The notes under the pieces are model-generated. The model was given only the letters and a program-made list of their open reading frames with translations, did no database searches and was not told the origin of the DNA. The position numbers and the translations under genes are program-made. This document shows, piece by piece, positions 41,479 to 50,191 of a stretch of 64,000 nt of DNA; the first letter of the stretch is position 1; every line of letters starts with the position of its first letter. The DNA is from Mycolicibacterium sp. HK-90. GTDB lineage: Bacteria > Actinomycetota > Actinomycetes > Mycobacteriales > Mycobacteriaceae. The stretch lies in NCBI RefSeq assembly GCF_030486405.1, contig NZ_CP129613.1:434001-498000 (forward strand), read 5' to 3'.

Positions 41479-41838
41479 TTCCGTCACTCGTCGCCGCCGA
41501 CCGTTCGACAGCTCGATGGTTTGTGGACCTGCGTCGCGGCAATCCTCTGTATGCAACGACCGATGTCGGTGAGTCGACCCATGCGCGCCCTCAAACCATG
41601 TGCGCCAAACCCGATTCCGTGTGCGCTGTGACTCTTGACACAGGTGTGTGGACGGATTTATATTTTGTCTCAGTCGGAAACAAAACCGTAATGCGTGGAC
41701 ACATCTCGAACGCACGCGCGCGACATTGTTAAGCCCGCGTCCACGGCAGTACGGCAGTACGGCAGTCGTGACGTAGCCGATCTAGGTCGGTCGGTACGGA
41801 CAGCATCATCCATTCGCCCATATCTGGACAGGAGTCCG
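41479..41838. other. Intergenic promoter region of the MHS permease
   Basis: About 360 bp without a gene. Its right half holds the promoter and both dyads listed separately. The remaining 150 bp shows no recognisable element. Confidence 0.5.
41626..41681 (+). promoter_or_regulatory. MHS permease promoter with CRP-like dyad and shared dyad copy 3
   Basis: CTGTG...CACAG (41626-41643; TGTGA-N6-ACACA) overlaps a TTGACA -35 (41635-41640). A TATATT -10 follows after 18 bp (41659-41664). The dyad GTCTCAGTCGGAAAC lies at 41667-41681, on the expected start site. Confidence 0.72.
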
Positions 41839-43185
41839 ATGTCCTCGCAGCAACTCGGTCAGGAACTGCAACCAGATCAGCTTGCGCCACCTGGTAAGCG
41901 CCAACTGGCCAAGAGTGTGTTCTCCGCAAGCCTTGGCAACGCCCTCGAGTACTTCGACTTCGCGCTGTATGGCCTGGCCACAGCACTGGTTTTCAATCCG
42001 CTCTTCTTCCCCGATGTCTCTCCGGCAGTCGGCATGCTTGCCAGCTTCGCGACTTTCGGCGTCGGGTTCTTCGCACGGGCGCTGGGCGGCATCGTTCTCG
42101 GCTTCTACGGTGACAAGCTCGGCCGCAAGACCGTCCTCCTGTTCACCATCGCCCTTATGGGAATCTCCACGGCGCTGATCGGTCTGCTGCCGACCTACGA
42201 TCAGATCGGGCTGTTCGCTCCGATCCTGCTGGTGATATTGCGACTGGCGCAGGGATTTGGCACCGGCGCCGAACTCGCCGGCGCGTCGGTCCTGCTCGCC
42301 GAGAGTGCGCTACCGCAGAACCGGAACTTCATCACGTCGTTCATCTCCTTCGGCAGCAATATCGGCATCATGGGAGCCACTGGTGTGTGGTTGCTGGTCT
42401 CCATGCTTCCCGAAGAGGATCTGCTGTCGTGGGGCTGGCGTATCCCGTTCCTGTGCAGCATCGTCGTCATGCTCTACACGCTGTGGATGCGGCGGCGCAT
42501 TAACGAGAGCCCGGTGTTCGAGGCGCGCGAAGATGTGCAGGAAAAGCTCTCCGTACGCGAATATTTCCCGGCGCTGTTCAAATCCGATGGACGGGCCATC
42601 CTGCGCTCGGTGGGCTTCCGCGTCGGTGAGTCCGGGCCGTCCACCTTCTATCAGGTGTTCCTGATCGGCTATGCCGCCACGGTCGTTGGTGTCGACAAAT
42701 CGGTCGTCACCAGCGCCCTGCTGGTGGTGTCAGCATCGCTGTTCGCGATCATCCCCGCGGTGGGCTGGTTGTCGGACAAGGTCGGCCGGCGACCGATCCA
42801 GCAAGGTGCCGCCATCTTTGCCGCCATCTGGGTGTTCGTAGCGATCATGCTGGTCAACACCGGCAGTACCGCGGCCATCTACCTGGCCATCTTCGGCGGC
42901 TACGCCGTTGGCGTGGTGTTCATGACGGTTGTTCAGTTCGCTTATCTGCCAGAGCTGTTCGGCTCACAAGCTCGCTACGGCGGCCTGGCGGCTTCCCGCG
43001 AGCTCGGTGCCATGCTCAGTGGCGGCCTGGTGCCGTTCGTGTGTGCCGGCATCAGCGCAATCACCGAATCGTGGATTCCCATCGCCATCTACGTGGCGGC
43101 CCTGCCGATAATTTCATTCCTGGTGGGTCTCCAAACGCCCGAGACGAAGGCGCGCTCGCTGCTGGACGTGAACGGACCGCGCTAA
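41839..43185 (+). CDS. MFS transporter, metabolite:H+ symporter (MHS) type
   Basis: A 448-residue protein with about 12 membrane segments. SASLGNALEYFDFALYG at the start and DKLGRKTVLL in the loop between helices 2 and 3 are typical of MHS permeases (as in ShiA, KgtP and ProP), which import organic acids or betaines. ACAGGAG lies before ATG 41839. Its promoter carries the same two dyads as the ABC operon, so it is probably a second importer for the regulon. Confidence 0.88.
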   Translation: MSSQQLGQELQPDQLAPPGKRQLAKSVFSASLGNALEYFDFALYGLATALVFNPLFFPDVSPAVGMLASFATFGVGFFARALGGIVLGFYGDKLGRKTVLLFTIALMGISTALIGLLPTYDQIGLFAPILLVILRLAQGFGTGAELAGASVLLAESALPQNRNFITSFISFGSNIGIMGATGVWLLVSMLPEEDLLSWGWRIPFLCSIVVMLYTLWMRRRINESPVFEAREDVQEKLSVREYFPALFKSDGRAILRSVGFRVGESGPSTFYQVFLIGYAATVVGVDKSVVTSALLVVSASLFAIIPAVGWLSDKVGRRPIQQGAAIFAAIWVFVAIMLVNTGSTAAIYLAIFGGYAVGVVFMTVVQFAYLPELFGSQARYGGLAASRELGAMLSGGLVPFVCAGISAITESWIPIAIYVAALPIISFLVGLQTPETKARSLLDVNGPR

Positions 43186-43296
43186 CGCGTATCCGCTGCC
43201 ACGGCGGTCGATCCCGAGCATTGCAGGACCGGCCGCCGCGGTACCGGTGCCCGCCGACGAGGCGCCCGCGCACGGGGAGAAGGAAAGGAGTAATTG

Positions 43297-44376
43297 ATGA
43301 CCAACAATCGCGTGGACGTGCCCGTCACGGTGGCGATCGCTGTGCCGCTAGAACCCGAACATGTGAGCAAGATCCGCGCGGTGGCCGCTGACGCCAAAAT
43401 CGAACTGAACATCAGATACGAGCCAGAGCTGCTGCCGCCCCGGAAGTACCCCAGCGATCACATCGGTGCCCCCGGCTTCGCTCGGACGAGCGAGCAGCAG
43501 CGCCGCTACTGGACGATGCTGGAATCAGCCCACGTCCTCTACGGATTCCCGGACGCCAGCGCCGAGTCTCTACAACGGCTGCTGCGCCTCAGCAACAATC
43601 TGCGATGGGTTCACGCCATGGCGGCCGGCGCCGGTACCGCCATGGTCGCCGCTGGCATCACCGCACAGCTGCTCTCTGACCGTGTGGTGACCACATCGGC
43701 CGGAGTGCACGCGGTCCCACTGGCCGAATGGGCCATGGCGGCGGTGTCCTCATCGTTCAAACGTTTCCCAGAACTTGCCTCCGCGCAGAAACGGCGGGAG
43801 TGGCCCGAGATACTGACCCCCCACCGCACTCTGCGTGGCAGCCACCTGGTGATCGCCGGACTGGGTGAACTGGGTAGCGAAATCGCACGGTTGGCGTGTG
43901 CGCTCGGAATGCGCGTTTCTGGCACGATGCGCACGCCACGACCGGTGCCCGGCGTCCAACGCGTTGTCACCAATGACCTGTTGCCGACCCTGGTCGACAA
44001 AGCCGACGCCGTGGTGATCACCTTGCCGGGCACCAGCTCCACCACCGGACTGTTCGACCGGGAACTGTTCGGCGCCTTCCGAGCCGACACCACATTGGTC
44101 AACATCGGCCGCGGCACCGTCATCGATGAAGACGCATTGATGTGGGCTCTCGACCACGGGCGAGTGGCGCACGCCTATCTCGATGTCTTCGCCGTCGAGC
44201 CGCTGCCGGCCGATCACCCGCTATGGTCACATCCAGCAGTGCTGGTGTCACCGCACGCGGCCTCCTCCAACGTGGAGGAGACGCGGCTGATCGTCGACCG
44301 GTTCTGCGCCAATCTGCTCAAATACGCAGCGGCACAACCCATGCCACACACTGTTGACGTCGATCTGGGCTACTGA
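43297..44376 (+). CDS. D-2-hydroxyacid dehydrogenase
   Basis: A 359-residue protein of the D-isomer-specific 2-hydroxyacid dehydrogenase family. VIAGLGELGSEIARLA is the Rossmann motif; the catalytic residues are likely Arg in LVNIGRGTVIDE, Glu in DVFAVEPLPADHPLW and His in VLVSPHAAS. The N-terminal half is longer than usual and poorly conserved. Start ATG 43297 has AAGGAAAGGAG 7 nt upstream. It lies 111 bp after the permease gene and could reduce a keto acid made by the pathway. Confidence 0.85.
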   Translation: MTNNRVDVPVTVAIAVPLEPEHVSKIRAVAADAKIELNIRYEPELLPPRKYPSDHIGAPGFARTSEQQRRYWTMLESAHVLYGFPDASAESLQRLLRLSNNLRWVHAMAAGAGTAMVAAGITAQLLSDRVVTTSAGVHAVPLAEWAMAAVSSSFKRFPELASAQKRREWPEILTPHRTLRGSHLVIAGLGELGSEIARLACALGMRVSGTMRTPRPVPGVQRVVTNDLLPTLVDKADAVVITLPGTSSTTGLFDRELFGAFRADTTLVNIGRGTVIDEDALMWALDHGRVAHAYLDVFAVEPLPADHPLWSHPAVLVSPHAASSNVEETRLIVDRFCANLLKYAAAQPMPHTVDVDLGY

Positions 44377-44379
44377 CTG

Positions 44380-44426
44380 TTGGACGCCAGCCGGTCGCCG
44401 GTATAGAATATGTTGCAGACGGAAAC
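44380..44426 (+). promoter_or_regulatory. Promoter of the second PLP gene with shared dyad copy 4
   Basis: TTGGAC (44380-44385) and TAGAAT (44404-44409) are spaced by 18 bp. GTTGCAGACGGAAAC (44412-44426) directly follows the -10 and matches copy 3 at 12 of 15 positions. No CRP-like dyad is obvious here. Confidence 0.68.
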
Positions 44427-44456
44427 TAATACGATTCTGCAGCTGCGGAGAGGTGC

Positions 44457-45794
44457 ATGTCGAACACCGCATACATGGTCAACGGCTTCGATGTCGCTCG
44501 CACCGGCCAGTTAAAAGATCAGCGCCTGAAGTCCATCGTCGAGCGACGCGCGAATGCACTGGGTCCCGGGTATAAGCTGTTCTACCGGGCACCCGTGGAA
44601 TTGGTGCGCGGCGAAGGAGTCTATGTCTACGACAACGATGGCAACTCCTACCTCGATGCCTACAACAATGTGCCCTCGGTCGGGCACTGCCATCCGCACG
44701 TCACGGCCGCAATCGCCGCGCAGGCAGCGGTACTGAACACCCATACCCGTTACGCCAGTAGTCAACTCGTCGACTACGCCGAACGTCTCCTTGGCACCTA
44801 CCCCGACGAGATCGCGAACGTCATGTTCACCTGCACCGGCAGCGAAGCAGTGGACCTGGCGCTGCGGATCGCCCGTTTTTTCACCGGTGGCACGGGCGTC
44901 GTGGTCACCGAGAACGCCTACCACGGACTGACAACCGCCGCGGCCGAGATATCTCCCCAACTGGGGCCCAATGTGCCGATCGGGACCCACGTGTGGACTG
45001 TCCCGGCACCCCGACCAGACCGCGCCGACGGTGCGGACGTCGGGGAGGCGTTCGCCGCCGATATTCGCACCGCCGTCACCGACATGCAGCGCCACGGCGT
45101 GCGCTTCGCCGCGTTCATCGCCGACACCTTGTTCTCAACCGACGGCATACTGCCAGAACCGGCCGGGTTTCTCACCAGGGCAGTCGAGGAAGTGCATGCC
45201 GGCGGAGGACTCTACATCGCCGATGAAGTGCAACCCGGTTTCGGCCGCACCGGCGAACGCATGTGGGGCTTCCAGCGGCATGGCATCGTGCCCGACCTTG
45301 TCGTTATGGGAAAGCCCATGGGCAACGGCATGCCCATTGCCGGCGTGGCAGCGCGCCCCGAGCTGCTCAGTGAGTTCGGGACCAAGGTGCGCTATTTCAA
45401 CACCTTCGGCGGCAACTCGGTCAGCATCGCTGCCGCCAACGCCGTGCTGGACGTCATCGAGAACGAGAATCTGGTGCAGAACTGCCGCGACGTCGGCGCT
45501 TACCTCAAGGCAGGAATCACCGAGCTGGCCCAACACGACGATGTCCTCGCCGGCATCCGCGGATCGGGTCTCTATATCGCTGTCGACGTCGTTGATCCTG
45601 GCACCGGCGACCCGGACGCCGACCGGACAATGCAGCTGGTCAACGGGCTACGCGAGCGTAGAGTTCTCATCAGCGCCACCGGCAAGTCAGCCAGCACGTT
45701 GAAGATCCGGCCGCCGCTGCCCTTCGCAAGCAACCACGCAGACATCTTCCTGCAGGAGTTCAGCGCCGCACTCACCGATCTTCGGTCGCGCTGA
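44457..45794 (+). CDS. Second class III PLP enzyme, paralogue of the one at 38937
   Basis: A 445-residue protein closely related to the enzyme at 38937: NALGPGYKLFYRAPVELVRG, YNNVPSVGHCHPHV, LNTHTRY, TCTGSEAVDLALRIAR, Asp in DEVQPGFGRTG and the PLP-binding Lys286 in GKPMGNG. Note GSEAV instead of GSEAN. There is no kinase next to it. It starts a separate transcription unit with its own dyad operator; GGAGAGG lies before ATG 44457. A divided duty (a different isomer or chain length) is a plausible reason for the duplication. Confidence 0.8.
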   Translation: MSNTAYMVNGFDVARTGQLKDQRLKSIVERRANALGPGYKLFYRAPVELVRGEGVYVYDNDGNSYLDAYNNVPSVGHCHPHVTAAIAAQAAVLNTHTRYASSQLVDYAERLLGTYPDEIANVMFTCTGSEAVDLALRIARFFTGGTGVVVTENAYHGLTTAAAEISPQLGPNVPIGTHVWTVPAPRPDRADGADVGEAFAADIRTAVTDMQRHGVRFAAFIADTLFSTDGILPEPAGFLTRAVEEVHAGGGLYIADEVQPGFGRTGERMWGFQRHGIVPDLVVMGKPMGNGMPIAGVAARPELLSEFGTKVRYFNTFGGNSVSIAAANAVLDVIENENLVQNCRDVGAYLKAGITELAQHDDVLAGIRGSGLYIAVDVVDPGTGDPDADRTMQLVNGLRERRVLISATGKSASTLKIRPPLPFASNHADIFLQEFSAALTDLRSR

Positions 45795-45809
45795 GAGAAG
45801 GCCGCTGCC

Positions 45810-47309
45810 ATGACATCACTGACACCACCTCACTCACCGGGGGCGCGCGCGATGACCGATCATTCCTACCTCAGCGCCAGTCAACTGGTACGCGGCTACC
45901 GCGACGGAACCCTCGACCCTGTCGCAGCGACCGAACACGCGCTACAACGCATCGACGCGGTCGACCCGGCCGTGAACGCCTTCTGCGTCGTGGACCGCGA
46001 GAACGCGCTGCGGGAAGCGCACGCCTCCCGCGCCCGGTGGGCCGACGGCTCGCCGAGAGGACCCATCGACGGCGTACCCACCTCGGTCAAAGACGTCATC
46101 GGAATGAAGGGCCTGCCCTTGCGTAAGGGTTCGCGCGCGAGCGAAGACACACCGTGGCCAGAGGACGGACCGGCGGTCTCGCGGCTGCGCGAGAGCGGCG
46201 CGGTCATCATCGGCAAGACCACGACCCCGGAGAATGGGTGGAAAGGCGTCACCGACAGCCTGCTGACCGGCATCACCCGCAATCCGTGGCGTCCGGACCT
46301 GACCCCGGGCGGCTCCAGTGGAGGCGCGGCGGCAGCTTTGGCCCTGGACATGGGCGCTCTCGCCGTCGGAACCGATGGCGGCGGCTCGGTGCGCATCCCC
46401 GCTGCCTACTGCGGCGTCGCCGCACTCAAAACAACATTCGGTCGGGTCTCGACCTGGCCTGGAGGCCCGCTGGAATGTCTTCCGATTCACGGTCCGATGG
46501 CGCGCCGTGTTGCTGATATCGCACTCTTGCTCGATGTCATCGGCCAACCCGATTCGCGCGATCCGAACTGCCTACCCGCACCATTAAAGAGCTTCAGCTC
46601 CGAGGTCGCCGACCGGGGCGCAGACCTGAGCGGGCTGCGCATCGCCTTCAGCGTCGACCTCGGATATGTCGACATCGATCCCGAGATCGGGGCGATCGTC
46701 ACCGACGCCATCACCGACTTCGAAAAGTGCGGAGCCACAGTGATCGACGCGCATCCAGGTTTCACCGACCCGGTCGATGACTTCCACACCATCTGGTTCG
46801 CCGCCGCCGCGAAGATGGTGGACAACGTCGCCGAAGAGCGCCGCCACCTCCTCGACCCCGGGCTGCGTGAGATCGGTGCTCTCGGCGCTGACATGAGCGC
46901 GCTGGACTACGTGACCGCTATGGCGCGGCGCGCCGAACTCGGTAACCTGATGGGCCAGTTCCACGACGAATACGATCTGCTCGTCACTCCGACGATGCCG
47001 CGTGCACCGTTCGCCGCCGGCCATGAAGTGCCGCCAGAGATGGCGGGGTCACGGTGGACCAAATGGACCCCGTTCACCTACCCGTTCAACCTGACCCAGC
47101 AACCCGCCGCATCAGTGCCGTGCGGGCTCACTGCCAACGGCCTGCCGGTCGGCCTGCAGATCGTGGGAGCCAGGTTCGCCGACGCCACGGTGCTCCAAGC
47201 CGCTCACGCCTTCGAGAAGGTCGCCGGCAGTTTCCTGGAATGGAGCGATCACGGCGCACGCCTAGCGGTCCAAGCCCAGGACACTTCGCCCGCGACCACT
47301 GGGAATTGA
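45810..47309 (+). CDS. Amidase-signature family hydrolase
   Basis: A 499-residue amidase. Catalytic triad candidates are Lys94 (PTSVKDVIGM), the cis-Ser in PGGSSGGAAAA (about 169-170) and the nucleophile Ser193 in GTDGGGSVRIPAA. It hydrolyses amides or related C-N bonds in the cytoplasm; there is no signal peptide. It lies 15 bp after the PLP gene and 2 bp before the enolase-superfamily gene, so all three form one operon. An amide-bound substrate would yield the amine acted on by the PLP enzymes. Confidence 0.86.
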   Translation: MTSLTPPHSPGARAMTDHSYLSASQLVRGYRDGTLDPVAATEHALQRIDAVDPAVNAFCVVDRENALREAHASRARWADGSPRGPIDGVPTSVKDVIGMKGLPLRKGSRASEDTPWPEDGPAVSRLRESGAVIIGKTTTPENGWKGVTDSLLTGITRNPWRPDLTPGGSSGGAAAALALDMGALAVGTDGGGSVRIPAAYCGVAALKTTFGRVSTWPGGPLECLPIHGPMARRVADIALLLDVIGQPDSRDPNCLPAPLKSFSSEVADRGADLSGLRIAFSVDLGYVDIDPEIGAIVTDAITDFEKCGATVIDAHPGFTDPVDDFHTIWFAAAAKMVDNVAEERRHLLDPGLREIGALGADMSALDYVTAMARRAELGNLMGQFHDEYDLLVTPTMPRAPFAAGHEVPPEMAGSRWTKWTPFTYPFNLTQQPAASVPCGLTANGLPVGLQIVGARFADATVLQAAHAFEKVAGSFLEWSDHGARLAVQAQDTSPATTGN

Positions 47310-47311
47310 CT

Positions 47312-48484
47312 ATGGACGAACCAGTGGACCGCGGGCCGACAATCGTTGCCGTCGAATCGTTTCCGCTCGAGCACACCATCCCGGGCGGTGGCTATGGCTG
47401 CGCCAAGTTCATCGCGGAGGCGAGGACGGCAACTCTGATCAAGATAGAGACATCCGACGGCGCGTACGGGTGGGGAGAGGCACTCGGCAATCCCCGGCTG
47501 GTCGCTCCCTTCATCGAGCACTTCGGCCGTGCAGCGTTGGGCACTCCGGTGACCGGCCGGCAAAACACACTGCTCAATGTGCTGGCGCGCAACTACCACC
47601 TGACCCACGGCGGTCCGCACGTCTTTGCGCTCAGCGGACTCGACATCGCCATGTGGGATGCCCAGGCCCGCGGTTACGGCGTTCCGGTCAGCGATCTCCT
47701 AGGCGGTCAAGTCCGCAGCCGTATACCGGCCTACGCCTCAACCGGCTACCTCACCCCCGACGGCGACATGGGCGAGTTCACCGAGGAGGTCCAACGTGCG
47801 GTCGATGAGGGATTCACGGCAGTGAAGATCCGCATCGGTACCGACAGCGCGACCGACCGCCTGCGCGCTGAGCGCGCCCGCGACCTTCTCGGTTCACGGG
47901 GAGCGCTGATGGTCGACTACAACACCAACGGGACGCTGGATTCCGTTCGTCGCTCGATCGATACGATCCGCGATCTGGACATCAGCTGGTTCGAAGAACC
48001 GCTGCCCCCCGAGGACCTCTCCGGGTGGGCGCAGTTGCGGCAGATGATGATTCCCTTATCCGGTGGGGAATCACTGACCACGCGGTACGGTTTCCGGGAC
48101 GCCATCGTCGAGCGACGGTTCGACATCCACCAGCCAGACCTCGCGGGATGCGGCGGCCTCACCGAAGGATTCGCGATCGCCCAGCTGTGTATCGCCTTCA
48201 ACTCGCGAATATCACCGCACTGCTGGGGATCCGCGATCCTGCAAGCAGCGACGTTGCAACTGCTGGCGGCGCTGCCCGAGACACCGTTCGGCGCAGCTGG
48301 ACCCGACGCCGCGATCTTCGAATTCGACCGCGGCTGGAATCCACAGCGCGACAATGCGGTCCTCGCACCGATAACGCTGGAATCTGGGTCCGTGACGGTA
48401 CCGACAGGGCCGGGATTGGGCGTCGAGGCGGACGAGGACTGGCTGCGGGCGCACCGGCTCGCCGACTGCACAGTGACACTGTGA
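47312..48484 (+). CDS. Second enolase-superfamily (MR/MLE) enzyme
   Basis: A 390-residue barrel enzyme. FTAVKIRIG gives a KxR pair, metal ligands are likely Asp in MVDYNTN, Glu in WFEEPLPPED and Glu in SGGESLTT, and ISPHCWGSAI supplies a His near the C-terminus, as in the mandelate racemase/sugar-acid dehydratase subgroups. It is clearly different from the enzyme at 32165 (longer, KxR instead of KxH). Start ATG 47312 lies 2 bp after the amidase stop. Confidence 0.85.
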   Translation: MDEPVDRGPTIVAVESFPLEHTIPGGGYGCAKFIAEARTATLIKIETSDGAYGWGEALGNPRLVAPFIEHFGRAALGTPVTGRQNTLLNVLARNYHLTHGGPHVFALSGLDIAMWDAQARGYGVPVSDLLGGQVRSRIPAYASTGYLTPDGDMGEFTEEVQRAVDEGFTAVKIRIGTDSATDRLRAERARDLLGSRGALMVDYNTNGTLDSVRRSIDTIRDLDISWFEEPLPPEDLSGWAQLRQMMIPLSGGESLTTRYGFRDAIVERRFDIHQPDLAGCGGLTEGFAIAQLCIAFNSRISPHCWGSAILQAATLQLLAALPETPFGAAGPDAAIFEFDRGWNPQRDNAVLAPITLESGSVTVPTGPGLGVEADEDWLRAHRLADCTVTL

Positions 48485-48540
48485 TGGCAGGGGCCGACGG
48501 ACATGCCTGAACCGCGCTGCCGTCCGGCGCGCTCAGTAGC

Positions 48541-49680
48541 ATGGCGCACGTGACCAGTCCGTCGCCCCGTGACCTCAACCGTGCCGCGGTTATGGATCTG
48601 GCGATGCGGCACGCCAACCTCACACGCAACAATGCAGTGGAGATGAGCGGACTCAGTAAGGCCACGATATCCCGCGTCGTAGACGAGTTACTCGCAGACG
48701 GCATGCTGGTGGAAGGCGGCGACAACCAGACGATCGGTCGCGGACGGCCCTCGCGCTTTCTGACCGCCGCACCTGAACTGGGCATGGTAATCGGGGTCGA
48801 TATGGGCATCACGACGACTCGTATGCTCGTCGCCGACCTCAACGGCACGGTACTGGCTACCGTGAAACGACCGACCCGCAACGGGTTAAGGGCCCGCGCC
48901 CACGGACAGTGGCTGGCGAAACAGATCGCGGGATCCGCGCGACAGGCAGCCATGCCGCATGCACCGCTACTGCAGACGACCGTCTCCGTGCCCGGCAAGA
49001 TCGACTCAACAGGTCAGATCGCGCGCACCGCCATGCCACAACTCGCAGACCACGACCTTCGCGGCCAGCTTGCACGCGAACTTGGCTGCGATGTGCGGTT
49101 GGAAAACGACGCGAACATGGCGTTGCGCGGTGAAATGACCGACGGCGCTGCCGTCGGCTGCCCGAACGTCGGCATGTTCGTTGTCAGCACCGCTCTCAGC
49201 GCAGCAGTAGCGATAGATCGTGCAATTCTCAAAGGCAATCGCGCGGTGCTCGGAGACATCGGCCGCTTGCCCTTCGAAGGCACCCGTTGTCTATCAGATG
49301 TTCTCAGTGTCAGCGGAATCGAACACGCAGCGGCCGCCAACGGTCACGCAATCCAGCTCGATGAGTTGGTCGCAGAACCGGCCGGCCACCCTGCGGTCGC
49401 CAAGATCCGCGACGACTTCACCGAAGGAATGGCGTTAGCGATCAGCGCGATGCTGCTTGTAGTCGACCCCGATCTCATCGTCTTCAACGGCCGTCTGCTG
49501 CCCTTGCTCGAACAGCTGCTCGATCCCATCACTGAACGCGTGACATCCATCGTGCCAGCGGTGCCGCCACTGCAACTGTCGCAGGCCGACGGATTCTCCG
49601 GCACTCGCGGAGCGCTGACGGTCGCACTCGAACAGGCGCGCAAACTGATCCGCGAACGGACCCTTGATCGGGCGAGTTAG
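48541..49680 (+). CDS. Second ROK-family transcriptional regulator
   Basis: A 379-residue protein with the winged helix LTRNNAVEMSGLSKATISRV and a ROK domain (MVIGVDMGITTTRMLVADLN, then VRLENDANMALRGE). It is a paralogue of the regulator at 40306. It follows the enolase gene by 56 bp in the same direction. No copy of the shared dyad lies before it, so it is probably expressed with the operon or constitutively. Either ROK protein might read the 15-bp dyad. Confidence 0.87.
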   Translation: MAHVTSPSPRDLNRAAVMDLAMRHANLTRNNAVEMSGLSKATISRVVDELLADGMLVEGGDNQTIGRGRPSRFLTAAPELGMVIGVDMGITTTRMLVADLNGTVLATVKRPTRNGLRARAHGQWLAKQIAGSARQAAMPHAPLLQTTVSVPGKIDSTGQIARTAMPQLADHDLRGQLARELGCDVRLENDANMALRGEMTDGAAVGCPNVGMFVVSTALSAAVAIDRAILKGNRAVLGDIGRLPFEGTRCLSDVLSVSGIEHAAAANGHAIQLDELVAEPAGHPAVAKIRDDFTEGMALAISAMLLVVDPDLIVFNGRLLPLLEQLLDPITERVTSIVPAVPPLQLSQADGFSGTRGALTVALEQARKLIRERTLDRAS

Positions 49681-49732
49681 GCGCTGGCAGTGATCGCTTG
49701 ATACACGAGCTGACCGATTTGGACGTGGCGAC

Positions 49733-49870
49733 TTGGCTGTTCTTGCGATTGCGAGTGCGGTCACTGACGAGTTCGCGGACGGTCTGGTGCTCTTCGGCGT
49801 GACCGCGGCTTCCGTCGAAGTCGGTTTCTGGCTCCACCCCGAGTATCGCGGGTGCGGATCTGCGGGGTGA
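49733..49870 (+). pseudogene. GNAT acetyltransferase remnant
   Basis: The frame ending at TGA 49870 contains VEVGFWLHPEYRGCG, which closely resembles the acetyl-CoA-binding beta-strand and P-loop start of GNAT enzymes (GFWLHPEYRGQG). It has no proper start and stops just after the motif. Another frame of the same stretch reads TDLDVATWLFLRLR, compatible with a frameshifted N-terminal part. It is too short to be a functional gene. Confidence 0.45.
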
Positions 49871-50086
49871 TGATCACCGGAACGTCCCAGCCATGAACAA
49901 GTGTCTGAATCCGCCAGCAACGCTTCCAGCACTCTTGTTTTCGGGCACGGTAACGAGGTCGCAGACTCTCACTGGACATGCCTACCCCCTTGAGACGCAT
50001 GTCCGTCGTCACGCTGTGGCAATGATGCGAAGGTGGTGCCGCTGAGCGTATGGCTGGCGACGTACCCACGGTGTTGCGTTTTCGGC

Positions 50087-50104
50087 AAATTCTGACCGGA
50101 ATTT
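50087..50104. promoter_or_regulatory. Inverted repeat upstream of the CoA-ligase operon
   Basis: AAATTC (50087-50092) and GAATTT (50099-50104) are perfect arms with a 6-bp spacer, about 90 bp before the start of the acyl-CoA synthetase. It is a possible operator, perhaps for the PucR protein at the end of the operon. Confidence 0.4.
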
Positions 50105-50191
50105 CCTCCTCTTTGGGTAGGGACGTGTGATTCGTCCCGCTCGTAGCGTTACTCGCGTTCGTGTGATCCACCCGATATCGCAGGAGGCAAT

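Larger units (their letters stand above)
49681..50191. other. Intergenic region with a GNAT remnant and an inverted repeat
   Basis: About 510 bp without an intact gene between the second ROK gene and the CoA-ligase operon. It holds a probable acetyltransferase remnant (listed separately) and, near the right end, an inverted repeat. The remainder, about 49900-50080, shows nothing recognisable. Confidence 0.4.
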
